A program made the position numbers and the translations under genes. Shown here in pieces: positions 16,913 to 25,984 of a stretch of DNA of 64,000 nt (its first letter is position 1; every line of letters begins with the position of its first letter). Below the pieces are notes generated by a model, which saw only the letters and a list, made by a program, of their open reading frames with translations, was not told the DNA's origin and did not search any database. The DNA is from Bacillus sp. REN10 (GTDB lineage Bacteria > Bacillota > Bacilli > Bacillales > Domibacillaceae), in the NCBI RefSeq assembly GCF_016820555.1, contig NZ_JADHDW010000002.1, positions 195,736-259,735 of the forward strand, in the 5' to 3' direction.

Positions 16913-17443
16913 ATGAAATGGTCAATTATTCAATTGCAGAAGTTTCGTGATAAGGGGTTAGTTCTTGATGAGCTTGTAGATATGAGTGTATTGCAAGAGC
17001 GAGATCCTCAAATTCGAAATGTGGCTCCTGTTCATGTAACGGGACGTACAGATATTAGTCCGGAGAAAGTTACATTTCATTTGCAAGTGAAAGGTCAAAT
17101 GACTTTACCTTGCTCGCGAACACTTGTTGATGTAGAATACCCGTTTGATTTTCAAATGACTGAAACATTTTTGTTGAAGCCATCTTTGTTCAGTGAATAT
17201 GGGGATGAAGATGAGATTCATAAGGTGCAAGGAGATGTCATTGACTTAGCGCCGATTTTGGAAGAAGCGATTCTTTTGGAAGTACCGATGCAAGTGTTGA
17301 GCGAAGATGCTGATCAGCATGTCATTCCATCAGGGAAAGGCTGGGAGTATCATAGCCAAGAGCAGAGTGTTTCAAAAGAAGAGAAAAAGGTCGATCCGCG
17401 ATTAGCAGGTCTGGCTGATTTTTTTAAGTCAAATGAAGAATGA
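16913..17443 (+). CDS. ylbN: YceD/DUF177 family protein (YlbN), rRNA accumulation
   Basis: 176 aa. Starts at ATG 16913 with GAGGTG six bases upstream. DUF177 pattern: LQVKGQMTLPCSRTLVDVEYPF in the middle and an acidic second half with DLAPILEEAILLEVPM. The family (YceD) is linked to 23S rRNA accumulation and is almost always next to rpmF, as here. Cytoplasmic, acidic. Confidence 0.92.
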   Translation: MKWSIIQLQKFRDKGLVLDELVDMSVLQERDPQIRNVAPVHVTGRTDISPEKVTFHLQVKGQMTLPCSRTLVDVEYPFDFQMTETFLLKPSLFSEYGDEDEIHKVQGDVIDLAPILEEAILLEVPMQVLSEDADQHVIPSGKGWEYHSQEQSVSKEEKKVDPRLAGLADFFKSNEE

Positions 17444-17509
17444 AAATGGAGAAGTACCAGCTAATTCTGGCTTCATATACTTACATTCTCTTTTAAGGAG
17501 GTGGAAATA

Positions 17510-17683
17510 ATGGCAGTACCTTTTAGAAGAACTTCTACAACTAAAAAGAACAAACGCCGTACGCATTTCAAATTACAAGTACCTGGTATGGTAGCATGCC
17601 CAAACTGTGGTGAAATGAAATTGGCTCACCGTGTTTGCAAAGAGTGCGGAACATATAAAGGAAAAGAAGTTGTAAGCAAATAA
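17510..17683 (+). CDS. rpmF: 50S ribosomal protein L32
   Basis: 57 aa. MAVPFRRTS start, a basic N-terminal half and two Cys pairs (CPNC and CKEC) that bind zinc, so this is the zinc-containing (C+) form. ATG 17510 has an excellent AAGGAGG upstream; GTG 17501 is inside the SD spacing and rejected. Cotranscribed with ylbN and followed by a strong terminator. Confidence 0.97.
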   Translation: MAVPFRRTSTTKKNKRRTHFKLQVPGMVACPNCGEMKLAHRVCKECGTYKGKEVVSK

Positions 17684-17708
17684 TTTTGTTTACTCGCTTG
17701 ATCCTATT

Positions 17709-17747
17709 AAAAAAACGTGAAGAGACCATGGCTCTTCACGTTTTTTT
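17709..17747 (+). terminator. Terminator after rpmF
   Basis: Perfect stem with AAACGTGAAGAG on the left and CTCTTCACGTTT on the right, 7-base loop, ending in TTTTTTT. Confidence 0.93.
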
Positions 17748-17801
17748 ATTGAAGAATTTCATAGATTAAGGCTACAATGAATGGAAAAGGGGGAATGGTT
17801 G

Positions 17802-18560
17802 ATGGAATTTCAAATGGAGAAATTACATAACGGCATTTTAGAATTTAAAATTACACGGCCGGAAAAAAGGAATGCCGTGAATTTTGAAGTGATGGAAGGG
17901 TTAAGTCAAGCGATTGAACGCGCCAAAGAAGCGGATATTCGAGCGTTGGTGATTACTGGAGAAGGAGAGAAAGCTTTTTGTTCAGGTGGAGATTTATCCG
18001 TGTTTCATGCGTTAAGAACAGAAGAGGAAGCATATCACATGCTTTCGAAAATGGGTAAGATTTTGTATGAACTGACGATTTTACCGAAACCGACGATTGC
18101 TTTAATTAATGGAACAGCAGTTGGCGGAGGCTGTGAAATTGCTACTGCTTGTGATTTTCGAATCGCTAAAGCTGGAGCTAAAATGGGGTTTATTCAAGGG
18201 ACGTTAGCGATTACAACTGGTTGGGGTGGGGGAACGTTGCTATTTGAACGAATCGCTCCTTATCATGCATTAAAACTACTGTCAGAAGCAGCTGTCTATC
18301 GCGCGGAGCAGTTAGTTCACATTGGTTTTGTTCATCGAGTAGTCGATAAAATCAATGATGAGGTCATCGAGCGTTTTTTGCAGAACGAATCCACTATTCA
18401 TAGCTCGGTATTATCTGCTTATAAACAAATTCAAATTCGAAAATGGGTAGGTAGTGGTCTTTGGGAAAGAATAGAGCAAGAAATGAAACAATGCGCTATT
18501 CTTTGGGAAGCGGAAGCTCATCATGAGGCGGTGGCTGGTTTTTTAAATAAAAATCGTTAA
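17802..18560 (+). CDS. Enoyl-CoA hydratase/isomerase (crotonase) family protein
   Basis: 252 aa from ATG 17802 (AAGGGGGAA upstream; ATG 17781 lies before that SD). Crotonase fold with the oxyanion hole in AFCSGGDLSVFH and AVGGGCEIATACDFRIA. The first catalytic Glu of hydratases (GGGCE) is present, but where hydratases have FGQPE this protein has MGFIQ, so the second catalytic Glu appears replaced by Gln. Classical hydratase activity is therefore doubtful; isomerase, hydrolase or other crotonase chemistry is possible. Occupies the ylbO place between rpmF and ylbP. Single gene. Confidence 0.88.
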   Translation: MEFQMEKLHNGILEFKITRPEKRNAVNFEVMEGLSQAIERAKEADIRALVITGEGEKAFCSGGDLSVFHALRTEEEAYHMLSKMGKILYELTILPKPTIALINGTAVGGGCEIATACDFRIAKAGAKMGFIQGTLAITTGWGGGTLLFERIAPYHALKLLSEAAVYRAEQLVHIGFVHRVVDKINDEVIERFLQNESTIHSSVLSAYKQIQIRKWVGSGLWERIEQEMKQCAILWEAEAHHEAVAGFLNKNR

Positions 18561-18589
18561 AATCACTATGATCATTTAACAAATTTAAA

Positions 18590-18630
18590 TAAAAAATGGA
18601 CCATAATGGATGATCAACCATTATGGTCCA
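18590..18630 (-). terminator. Terminator of ylbP (minus strand)
   Basis: Perfect 13-bp stem TGGACCATAATGG/CCATTATGGTCCA. Read on the minus strand it is followed by TTTTTTATTT, so it mainly serves ylbP, though it can also end the crotonase transcript. Confidence 0.88.
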
Positions 18631-18638
18631 ATAACAAT

Positions 18639-19097
18639 TTAACTGATCTTTTGTGTTGTCACGGAATTTGGATCCCAAAGTAAACGCGAGCTATTTTCTG
18701 AAAGAGGGGTAAAGTTCATTTTTTCCCAGAAGCTATGTGACTTTACTCGTGCTCTTGTTAAAATGGGCAGATTGAACGATTTAGCAAATTCCACAAGCCG
18801 CAAGCCGAAGCCTTTATGCTGGAATTCAGGAAGTACTTCTAGCTTCCAAATTTCAAGATATTTGTCAGAGCGCCCGCTTAATAAGTTTGTTCGGTCTTGC
18901 TTCACATATAAGCACATGCGAGCAGCTAATCTGTTTCCGTAGTAAATACCATAGAATGGAGAGTTTGCGTTATCCTCCACCATCGTGACTTGAAGCTCTT
19001 CTAACATGGACAATTCTTCTAGTCCATACTCTTTAAAACTTTTGAATTCTTCTATCGTTTTAAAATTGACTTTTAAGTTTTCGACTGGTAGTTGCAT
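18639..19097 (-). CDS. ylbP: GNAT family N-acetyltransferase YlbP
   Basis: 152 aa, ATG 19097 with AAAGGAGG upstream. GNAT fold with the acetyl-CoA binding segment LEVLPEFQHKGFGLRLVEFAK (Q/RxxGxG/A type) around residues 87-107 and a hydrophobic beta strand pair before it. B. subtilis YlbP is an uncharacterised acetyltransferase in this same place. The substrate is unknown. Single gene, divergent from panE. Confidence 0.9.
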   Translation of the reverse strand: MQLPVENLKVNFKTIEEFKSFKEYGLEELSMLEELQVTMVEDNANSPFYGIYYGNRLAARMCLYVKQDRTNLLSGRSDKYLEIWKLEVLPEFQHKGFGLRLVEFAKSFNLPILTRARVKSHSFWEKMNFTPLSENSSRLLWDPNSVTTQKIS

Positions 19098-19257
19098 CGT
19101 ATATCCTCCTTTGAAAATCGGAAATCATGCGATAAATATTATGTTTTCATTATATAATATAAATTCAGATAAATGAATAGATTAGTTGATAACGCTTTCA
19201 TTTTTGTGTAATTACTAAAACAAATGATTATTTTATTGTGAAAGAGGTAAAAAAACT

Positions 19258-20154
19258 GTGAAAATTGGAATTGTTGGTGGAGGGGCGATAGGGCTTTTGT
19301 TTGCTTCTCAACTGGCGGATGTATATCCAACAGTTGTCTTTGCTAAAACGACGGAGCAGGCTGAAGCTCTAGCTGAACAAGGAATTACATATATCGAAAA
19401 TCATCAGATGGTACGTCGTTTTGTCCAAGCCGATGTAACAGAACATATAGATCAGTATCAGCTTGATCTTTTATTTATTGCAGTGAAACAATATCAGTTA
19501 CCAATTATTTGGTCTTATGTAGAGCGGATCAACCAAGAAGTCCCTCTTGTTTTTTTGCAAAATGGGATGGGGCATTTAGAAGCATTGGACCGCTTGCCGC
19601 ATAAGCATCTTTTTGTCGCTACGGTAGAGCATGGCGTTTTGCGCACAGAGGCTACTTCGATTGAAATTAGAGGGCGGAATCAAACCAATATTTCTGCCTA
19701 TCGCGGTGATAGAAAAAAGCTGCTCTCTTTTTTAACTCCATTTAAGGTCACTTTTCCGTTTGTATGGAGTGAGAAGACAAGGAGTATGCTGCTTGAGAAG
19801 CTAGCTGTGAATGTCGTGATTAACCCTCTGACTGCTCTCTTGAAGGTTCCTAACGGTGAACTGGTCACTAATCCTTTCTTTTTAAACTTGGCCCATACGG
19901 TGTTTGTTGAACTTTCAACTGTATTCCCTGATGAAATGGACGAAGGGGTGTGGCCGAAGATTAAAGGTATTTGTGTTAAAACAGCTAATAATCGATCTTC
20001 GATGCTAACCGATTTAGAAAAAGGCCGTCAAACAGAAATTGATGCCATCGTCGGTTATGTGCTGAAAGAAGCAAACAAATATGGAGTAGATGTTCCAGTA
20101 TTAAATACTATGTACTCCATGATGAAAGGATTAGAGAAAAAAGACATTCATTAA
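19258..20154 (+). CDS. panE: 2-dehydropantoate 2-reductase family protein
   Basis: 298 aa, GTG start with AGAGG nine bases upstream. The N-terminal NADPH motif GIVGGGAIGLLFASQL matches ketopantoate reductases, as do LQNGMGHLEAL and the ATVEHGV segment. The catalytic Lys lies in the EKLAVNVVINPLTALL segment, and SSMLTDLEKGRQTEIDAIVGYV is a strong family match. It makes D-pantoate for coenzyme A. In this position B. subtilis has ylbQ/panE; several Bacillaceae carry more than one paralogue, so the symbol is probable rather than certain. Confidence 0.88.
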   Translation: MKIGIVGGGAIGLLFASQLADVYPTVVFAKTTEQAEALAEQGITYIENHQMVRRFVQADVTEHIDQYQLDLLFIAVKQYQLPIIWSYVERINQEVPLVFLQNGMGHLEALDRLPHKHLFVATVEHGVLRTEATSIEIRGRNQTNISAYRGDRKKLLSFLTPFKVTFPFVWSEKTRSMLLEKLAVNVVINPLTALLKVPNGELVTNPFFLNLAHTVFVELSTVFPDEMDEGVWPKIKGICVKTANNRSSMLTDLEKGRQTEIDAIVGYVLKEANKYGVDVPVLNTMYSMMKGLEKKDIH

Positions 20155-20332
20155 GTCGCAATGTTTTTTCTTCCTTTCAATAGATGGTATACTCGGAAAA
20201 GTAAGGCTACGTGAAAGTGCATTGATTTTTGACTCATATAAATGGCCATTTTGTACGAATAAGTTGAAAATAATGAACCTCTTGCGAACAAAGCCAACAG
20301 TAAAAATGTATGCAGAAAGGAAGTTCATGTGT

Positions 20333-21961
20333 ATGGAACTGGAGCGTATTTCCATTCCGGCGATTAATCAGTTTGCTTCTCTTTATTTAAAGCAAGAAGC
20401 ACCTGTAACGGACTTTTTTCATTATCAATTAACGAAAGAAGATGTGTATCGGCAGCGAGTGGCCGATTTACACAGCAGAAGTTTCATGAGAGAGTCTCTC
20501 GCTAGTTGTATTGAAAGTTACATGGAAGCATTACCGAAGTCGGAAGCCGTCGCTTCATCTCTTCGTAAATTAAAGGATGAGCGTTCAACAGTTGTCATTG
20601 GCGGGCAGCAAGCAGGCTTATTGACAGGCCCCCTTTATACTATTTATAAAGTCATTTCCATCATTAAATTGGCAGAAGAAAAAGAAAAAGAGCTCGATAT
20701 TCCTGTTGTTCCTGTTTTTTGGATCGCTGGAGAGGATCATGATTTTCTAGAAGTCAATCATGTGTATGTGGAAAGCAAGCAGAGGATGGAGAAAAAAACC
20801 TATCCAGAGAGAGTATTAGAAAAGAGAATGGTATCTGACATTGAGCTGGATCACCAGCAAATGAAGCGATGGGTAAAAAAAATATTTGCCAATATGGAAG
20901 AGACAGAATATACGAACAAGTTACTGCTATTCGTAAACGAAGCAATAGATCGATCAAAGACGATTACAGACTTTTTTATGAACTTAGTTCATTCTTTGTT
21001 TAGCGAGTATGGACTATTGATCATTGATGCCGCTTATCCGCCGTTAAGGCGATTAGAAACGCCGTTTTTCCACCAGCTGATCGAGCGGGCAGAAGAGATT
21101 ACGTCAAGTGTGCAAGAAGCTCAGCAAACGGTTATGTCTTATTCTTTTAAACAAATGATTGAGCTTTCTCCTAAAGCAGCGAATCTGTTTATTTATGAAA
21201 ACAATGAGCGGATGTTGCTGGAATATGACCTTGAGAGCGGATTATTTATCGGAAAAAGTGGCAGTGTTAGATACAGTAAAGACGAATTGCTTCATTTGCT
21301 TGAATGTCACCCAGAAAGATTTAGCAATAATGTAGTGACGCGGCCGCTGATGCAGGAGTGGTTATTTCCAACGCTAGCTTTTATTGCTGGTCCAGGTGAA
21401 ATTGCCTATTGGGCCGAACTAAAGAAAGCTTTTGAACGGTTTGAAATGAAAATGCCGCCGATTGAAGCTCGGTTAAATATGACACTGATTGAAAGAAGCA
21501 TTGCCAGTGATTTGCTTGAATTGAATATTTCTGTAGTTTCTGCGTTAATGAATGGTGTGCAAAAAGAACAAGAAGCATTTTGGGAGTCTGTGAAGGATGA
21601 GCACTTTCATGAACTGATCGCTTCTGTTCAGACTTCTTTAATGAACCATTACGATATGTTTGAGGAAAGAGCAAAACAACTGCATAAAGGTACGCTCTCT
21701 ATCATTCAGAAGAATCGTCAGTTTCATTTGCAACAACTGCAATTTTTAGAAAGAAAGACCGATGAAATGCTGAAACGACAGCATGATGATACATTAAGTA
21801 AATACAGCCACATTCAAAATGCATTAAAGCCCGATGGAGCTCCTCAAGAGCGGATGTGGAATGTTTTTTACTTTTTAAACAAATATGGTCTTGATTTTAT
21901 TGATGAGTTAATGAAATTGACTTATGTATTTAATGGGGATCATCAAGTAGTGAAAATTTAA
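20333..21961 (+). CDS. bshC: Bacillithiol biosynthesis cysteine-adding enzyme BshC
   Basis: 542 aa. Adds cysteine to glucosaminyl-malate in the last step of bacillithiol synthesis. Typical segments are VVIGGQQAGLLTGPLYTIYK, PVFWIAGEDHDFLEVNH, FAGPGE-type IAGPGEIAYWAEL, and a coiled coil before the C-terminus. The open frame runs up to 20222, but the family start (MELERISI) is ATG 20333; ATG 20327 is also possible and both share AAAGGAAG upstream. The gene precedes the dcw cluster as in B. subtilis and is closed by its own terminator. Confidence 0.95.
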   Translation: MELERISIPAINQFASLYLKQEAPVTDFFHYQLTKEDVYRQRVADLHSRSFMRESLASCIESYMEALPKSEAVASSLRKLKDERSTVVIGGQQAGLLTGPLYTIYKVISIIKLAEEKEKELDIPVVPVFWIAGEDHDFLEVNHVYVESKQRMEKKTYPERVLEKRMVSDIELDHQQMKRWVKKIFANMEETEYTNKLLLFVNEAIDRSKTITDFFMNLVHSLFSEYGLLIIDAAYPPLRRLETPFFHQLIERAEEITSSVQEAQQTVMSYSFKQMIELSPKAANLFIYENNERMLLEYDLESGLFIGKSGSVRYSKDELLHLLECHPERFSNNVVTRPLMQEWLFPTLAFIAGPGEIAYWAELKKAFERFEMKMPPIEARLNMTLIERSIASDLLELNISVVSALMNGVQKEQEAFWESVKDEHFHELIASVQTSLMNHYDMFEERAKQLHKGTLSIIQKNRQFHLQQLQFLERKTDEMLKRQHDDTLSKYSHIQNALKPDGAPQERMWNVFYFLNKYGLDFIDELMKLTYVFNGDHQVVKI

Positions 21962-21971
21962 ATAAGTGATT

Positions 21972-22026
21972 GAACTAGGTGTGATCTCATTCCTTTGCGC
22001 TAAAGATCACGCCTAGTTCTTTGTTG
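21972..22026 (+). terminator. Terminator after bshC
   Basis: 16-bp stem GAACTAGGTGTGATCT/AGATCACGCCTAGTTC (one G-T pair) followed by TTTGTTGT. It cuts the dcw cluster off from bshC. Confidence 0.85.
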
Positions 22027-22114
22027 TATTACTTTCTTATTGTTTATAATTTTGGGTAGTCGAAGAAATTGTCAAGTTATTTTATAAAAAGGGTTATTTT
22101 GCTCTCCCTATTCC

Positions 22115-22345
22115 TTCTCATTGAGGGAATATGCTGATAGACAGCGGTTTGTGAGTGAATTTAGCGAAACAAAAAGATGAAAAGTTGGATTGAAAAGCAG
22201 GGATTTAATGGCTTGGAAAGAAATCAAAAATAGTGGAGAAAAGTGGTTTGTTGTGTTAGAGTTAGGGAAGAAATTAATCGTTGAAATAGCACAAAATATG
22301 ATTGGTTTCGACACTTACGAAATTGATTGGAATGATGATTTTTGA
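22115..22345 (+). pseudogene. mraZ: Decayed mraZ (transcriptional regulator of the dcw cluster)
   Basis: mraZ is expected exactly here, between bshC and rsmH, and no intact copy exists. In the frame of base 22115, the reading FSLREYADRQRFVSEFSE matches the MraZ start (FMGEY...D.KGR..VP.KFRE) with small deletions. Around 22184-22205 another frame gives WIEKQGFN, like the LDKQGRVN block. The frame of 22208 gives EKWFVV and, at about 22283-22312, EIAQNMIGFD, almost identical to the family C-terminus EIAENMIGFD. So about 230 bases remain of about 430, with frameshifts, stops and internal loss. A 45-codon open frame (22208-22345) survives and overlaps the rsmH start. Family sequences are from memory. 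Confidence 0.68.
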
Positions 22346-23277
22346 ACTTTGAACATACAACGGTGTTATTGAAAGAAACAGTAGATGGATTAAATGTCCA
22401 ACCAAATGGAACTTACGTAGATTGCACACTTGGAGGTGCTGGACATAGTGAATACTTATTATCTCAGCTAGGTGAAGGCGGAAAGCTGTATGCATTTGAT
22501 CAAGATGAAACAGCGATCAAACATGCACGAGAAAAACTGGCTCGCTTCGGGGATAAGGTCGTATTTGTGAAAAGTAATTTTCAATATATACGTGAAGAAT
22601 TGCAACGACTGGGTGTCGACAAAGTAGATGGTGTTTTATATGATTTAGGTGTTTCCTCCCCACAACTGGATACCCCAGAAAGAGGATTTAGCTACCATCA
22701 CGATGCCTCTTTGGATATGAGAATGGATTTAACAGGAGGCGTCACTGCATATGACGTGGTCAATCATTGGCCGTATGAACAACTCGTCAAAATCTTTTTT
22801 CAATATGGAGAAGAAAAGTTTTCAAAGCAAATTGCTCGCAAAATAGAAGCAGCTCGTGAGAAACACCCAATTGAAACAACGGGTGAACTGGTTGAACTCA
22901 TTAAAGAAGGGATACCAGCAGCCGCTAGAAGAAAAGGCGGTCACCCGGCGAAACGAATTTTTCAAGCCATTCGTATTGCAGTGAATGACGAGCTAGGTGT
23001 GTTTGAACAGTCACTGAAGAACGCTATTGACTTATTGAAACCAAAAGGAAGAATTAGTGTGATCACCTTCCACTCTCTTGAGGATCGTATTTGTAAGACG
23101 ATTTTTAAAGAAGCTAGTAAAGGACCGGACCTTCCACCAGGGTTACCTGTGATTCCTGAAGAGTATCAGCCGGAATTAAAGTTGATTACGAGAAAACCGA
23201 TACTGCCTTCAGAAGAAGAGTTACAGCGTAATAATCGCGCTCGTTCAGCAAAGCTGCGTATTGCTGAAAAAAGATAA
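22342..23277 (+). CDS. rsmH: 16S rRNA (cytosine1402-N4)-methyltransferase
   Basis: 311 aa, standard length. SAM motif [16 protein letters not shown] at the N-terminus, [18 protein letters not shown] in the middle and [14 protein letters not shown] at the end are diagnostic for RsmH/MraW. It methylates C1402 in the 30S decoding centre. TTG at 22342 is the only sensible start and lies inside the mraZ remnant with only a weak SD, perhaps a result of mraZ decay. First intact gene of the dcw cluster. Confidence 0.95.
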   Translation: MNFEHTTVLLKETVDGLNVQPNGTYVDCTLGGAGHSEYLLSQLGEGGKLYAFDQDETAIKHAREKLARFGDKVVFVKSNFQYIREELQRLGVDKVDGVLYDLGVSSPQLDTPERGFSYHHDASLDMRMDLTGGVTAYDVVNHWPYEQLVKIFFQYGEEKFSKQIARKIEAAREKHPIETTGELVELIKEGIPAAARRKGGHPAKRIFQAIRIAVNDELGVFEQSLKNAIDLLKPKGRISVITFHSLEDRICKTIFKEASKGPDLPPGLPVIPEEYQPELKLITRKPILPSEEELQRNNRARSAKLRIAEKR

Positions 23278-23304
23278 TGACAGATAAATACTAGGAGGGA
23301 GAAG

Positions 23305-23661
23305 ATGAATAATTTAGCGAGAAAGCAGTCCGTCCGCCCGAACAAGCAAGCCACGGTTGAGAGACATGAGCAAGCAAAAAAACGCTTTTGGTTTACACCC
23401 GGAGAAAAAATGTTATTTTTGCTCTTTACATTAATCATCTGTTTTATGGGAGCAAAGGTTATTTCTACTCAAACGGCTGTATATGAGGTAAATAAAGAAA
23501 TTCAGGATATTGAAAAAGAAATTAGAAAGCAACAAAGTGTGAATCATGACCTTGAAGTGCAAGTGAGCGAAGAAAGTACGTATGAGAGAATTTGGAAGAG
23601 AGCGAAAGAGTTAGGTCTAAATTTGAGCGAACAAAACGTTAAGGTTGTGCAACCAAAATGA
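23305..23661 (+). CDS. ftsL: Cell division protein FtsL
   Basis: 118 aa bitopic membrane protein: basic cytoplasmic tail (about 35 residues), one membrane segment (about 36-57, MLFLLFTLIICFMGAKVI) and a short extracytoplasmic coiled coil (NKEIQDIEKEIRKQQ). It forms the FtsL-DivIC-DivIB complex that activates septal wall synthesis. Good SD (AGGAGGGAG). Its stop overlaps the pbpB start (ATGA). Confidence 0.92.
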   Translation: MNNLARKQSVRPNKQATVERHEQAKKRFWFTPGEKMLFLLFTLIICFMGAKVISTQTAVYEVNKEIQDIEKEIRKQQSVNHDLEVQVSEESTYERIWKRAKELGLNLSEQNVKVVQPK

Positions 23662-25823
23662 ACGGAAACAAAAAAAATATGAACAAAGGAGCAGCGATAT
23701 TATTTTCGGTATTCGCCCTGCTCTTTTTTGTCTTATTCGTCCGCTTCTTAACCATTCAAGTCTCTGGAAAAGTGGATGGACATTTGTTAAAAAATGAAGC
23801 GCTTGAGAAATATTTAAGGACAGATGTGTTAGAAGCTAAAAGAGGAACGATTTATGATCAGGCAGGGAATGTCATTGCTGAAGATACGAGCTCGTTTACT
23901 CTTGCAGCTATTTTAGATGATTCGATGACAACCAATCCGAAGGAACCTAAACACGTGGTTGACCGCAAAAGAACAGCTAAAACTTTAGCCAAATACATTG
24001 ACCTTGAGAAAGAAGAAATTGAAAGAATATTAAACAAAAAAACAAAAGATGGAAAAACTCCTTTTCAGGTTGAATTTGGCAAAGCAGGTCGGAATTTATC
24101 AAATAAAACAAAGAAAAGTATTGAAGAAGAAAAACTGCCTGGAATTATTTTCATGAGAGACTCTAAACGGTTTTATCCCAATGGTAAATTCGCATCACAT
24201 TTAATAGGTTTTGCACAAAAGTCTGAGGCGGATAATCATTCCACCATTGGGCAAATGGGAATTGAAAAAGCATACGAAAAATATTTAAAAGGCATCAACG
24301 GAAAAATTCAGTATAAGAGTGATATATGGGGATATTTATTGCCTGGAAAGAAACAAATGGTGATCGATCCTGAAAATGGGGATAGTATTTACTTAACGAT
24401 TGATACGAAAATACAAACTTTTTTAGAAGATGCTCTGAATGAAGTAGAAATACAGTATAAGCCGGGAAAAGCATTTGGTATTGTGGCTGATGCGAAAACA
24501 GGAGCGATCTTAGCGATGAGTCAAAGACCTTCATTTCATTCAGGTACAAGAGAAGGCTTGGATCAAAACTGGCAAAATGATTTAGTCGAATATTCATTTG
24601 AGCCAGGATCAACATTCAAAATTTTTACATTAGCTGCTGCGATTGAGGAAGGAGTATTCAACCCGAATGCTTATTATCAATCTGGTAGTTATAAAGTTGG
24701 ACCAAACATGATTCGAGATCATAATGGTGGGAATGGTTGGGGAAGTATTAGCTATTTAGAAGGTGTGCAGCGATCTTCCAATGTAGCCATGGCTAGTTTA
24801 TTGGAGAAAATGGGGCCTGATGTTTTTAGACAGTATTTAGACGATTTTCATTTTGGACAACGGACGGGTATCGGCTTGCCGAATGAAGCAACGGGAAGTA
24901 TCCTTTACCGCTATCCGATTGAAAAGGTGACTACATCTTTTGGGCAAGGCACAACAACCACTGCTTTGCAAATGATCCAAGCAGCCACGGCGATAACGAA
25001 TGATGGGAAAATGATGAAGCCTTACGTGATTGATCAAATTGTTGATGAGCATTCAAACAAACCGATTCTTGATAATAAGCCTAAAGCGATCGGGGAACCT
25101 ATTTCAAAAGAAACAGCCGAACAAGTGCTTGATGTTTTAGAAACAGTAACTAGTTCGGAACATGGAACAGGTCAAGCCTATCAAATTGAAGGGTATGAGG
25201 TAGCCGGGAAAACAGGTACAGCCCAAATGCCCAATCCAAATGGAGGCTATTTAAAGGGGAGCAATAACTATATCTTCTCTTTTTTAGGAATGGCGCCAAA
25301 GGAGGACCCTAAGCTTATTGTCTATGTAGGAGTGGCTCAACCGCAATTAGAAAATGAAGGCGGATCAGTCCCTGTTTCTAAAGTATTTAATCCAGTCATG
25401 AAAAATAGTTTGCAATATTTAAATATTGAGCCGAAACAAGGAATCGCTGTAAAAACGGTAAAACTGCAAGATTGGACAAAGAAAAAGAAAGAGGATGCGG
25501 TTAAATCCTTAAAGAAAGATGGAGCAGAGCCCATCGTTATTGGTAAAGGACAAACGATTGTTCAACAGTTGCCTAAACCAGGAACGGAATTATTGCAAGG
25601 GGAGAAAATAATACTAAAGACGGAGGGAGAGACGACTATCCCTGATCTTACGGGATGGTCATTGCGTGATGTGACAAAGCTGACCAAGCTTGCCGATATT
25701 CGAGTCAGCTTTACAGGGGAAGGTTATGTGCAAAGGCAAAATCTTGAGCCGGGTACAGTGCTGAAACCTAACCAAAAAGTAATTGTTACGTTGAAGAAAC
25801 CGAAAGCAAACTCAAAGACATAA
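23658..25823 (+). CDS. pbpB: Penicillin-binding protein 2B, septal transpeptidase
   Basis: 721-aa class B PBP (FtsI type). One N-terminal membrane segment, a dimerisation domain with RGTIYDQAGNVIAED, a transpeptidase domain with the Ser motif STFK (EPGSTFKIFT), SSN (QRSSNVAM) and KTGT (GKTGTAQMP), then two PASTA-like domains (about residues 590-715). Crosslinks septal peptidoglycan with FtsW. Overlaps ftsL by four bases. Followed by a strong terminator, so spoVD is a separate unit. Confidence 0.96.
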   Translation: MNGNKKNMNKGAAILFSVFALLFFVLFVRFLTIQVSGKVDGHLLKNEALEKYLRTDVLEAKRGTIYDQAGNVIAEDTSSFTLAAILDDSMTTNPKEPKHVVDRKRTAKTLAKYIDLEKEEIERILNKKTKDGKTPFQVEFGKAGRNLSNKTKKSIEEEKLPGIIFMRDSKRFYPNGKFASHLIGFAQKSEADNHSTIGQMGIEKAYEKYLKGINGKIQYKSDIWGYLLPGKKQMVIDPENGDSIYLTIDTKIQTFLEDALNEVEIQYKPGKAFGIVADAKTGAILAMSQRPSFHSGTREGLDQNWQNDLVEYSFEPGSTFKIFTLAAAIEEGVFNPNAYYQSGSYKVGPNMIRDHNGGNGWGSISYLEGVQRSSNVAMASLLEKMGPDVFRQYLDDFHFGQRTGIGLPNEATGSILYRYPIEKVTTSFGQGTTTTALQMIQAATAITNDGKMMKPYVIDQIVDEHSNKPILDNKPKAIGEPISKETAEQVLDVLETVTSSEHGTGQAYQIEGYEVAGKTGTAQMPNPNGGYLKGSNNYIFSFLGMAPKEDPKLIVYVGVAQPQLENEGGSVPVSKVFNPVMKNSLQYLNIEPKQGIAVKTVKLQDWTKKKKEDAVKSLKKDGAEPIVIGKGQTIVQQLPKPGTELLQGEKIILKTEGETTIPDLTGWSLRDVTKLTKLADIRVSFTGEGYVQRQNLEPGTVLKPNQKVIVTLKKPKANSKT

Positions 25824-25842
25824 TGGGAGTGCTATTTAATAG

Positions 25843-25882
25843 AAAAAACGTTGGGAAAATTCGTTTTCTCAACGTTTTTTCT
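25843..25882 (+). terminator. Terminator after pbpB
   Basis: AAAAAACGTTGGGAAAA pairs with TTTTCTCAACGTTTTTT (one G-T pair) over a TTCG loop. Confidence 0.93.
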
Positions 25883-25929
25883 TCATTCCAATGAGTTGAA
25901 AAATCAGCCATATGTTTTAATAGAGCCTT

Positions 25930-25957
25930 TCATAAAAATAGCGGCTTTGCATATATT
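25930..25957 (+). promoter_or_regulatory. Candidate SigE promoter for spoVD
   Basis: TCATAAA (25930-25936), 13-base spacer, CATATATT (25950-25957; SigE consensus -10 is CATACAHT). It lies right after the pbpB terminator and about 28 bases ahead of spoVD, whose B. subtilis counterpart is SigE-controlled. Confidence 0.55.
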
Positions 25958-25984
25958 GGATTGAGAACGGAAGGGGGGGCTTCG

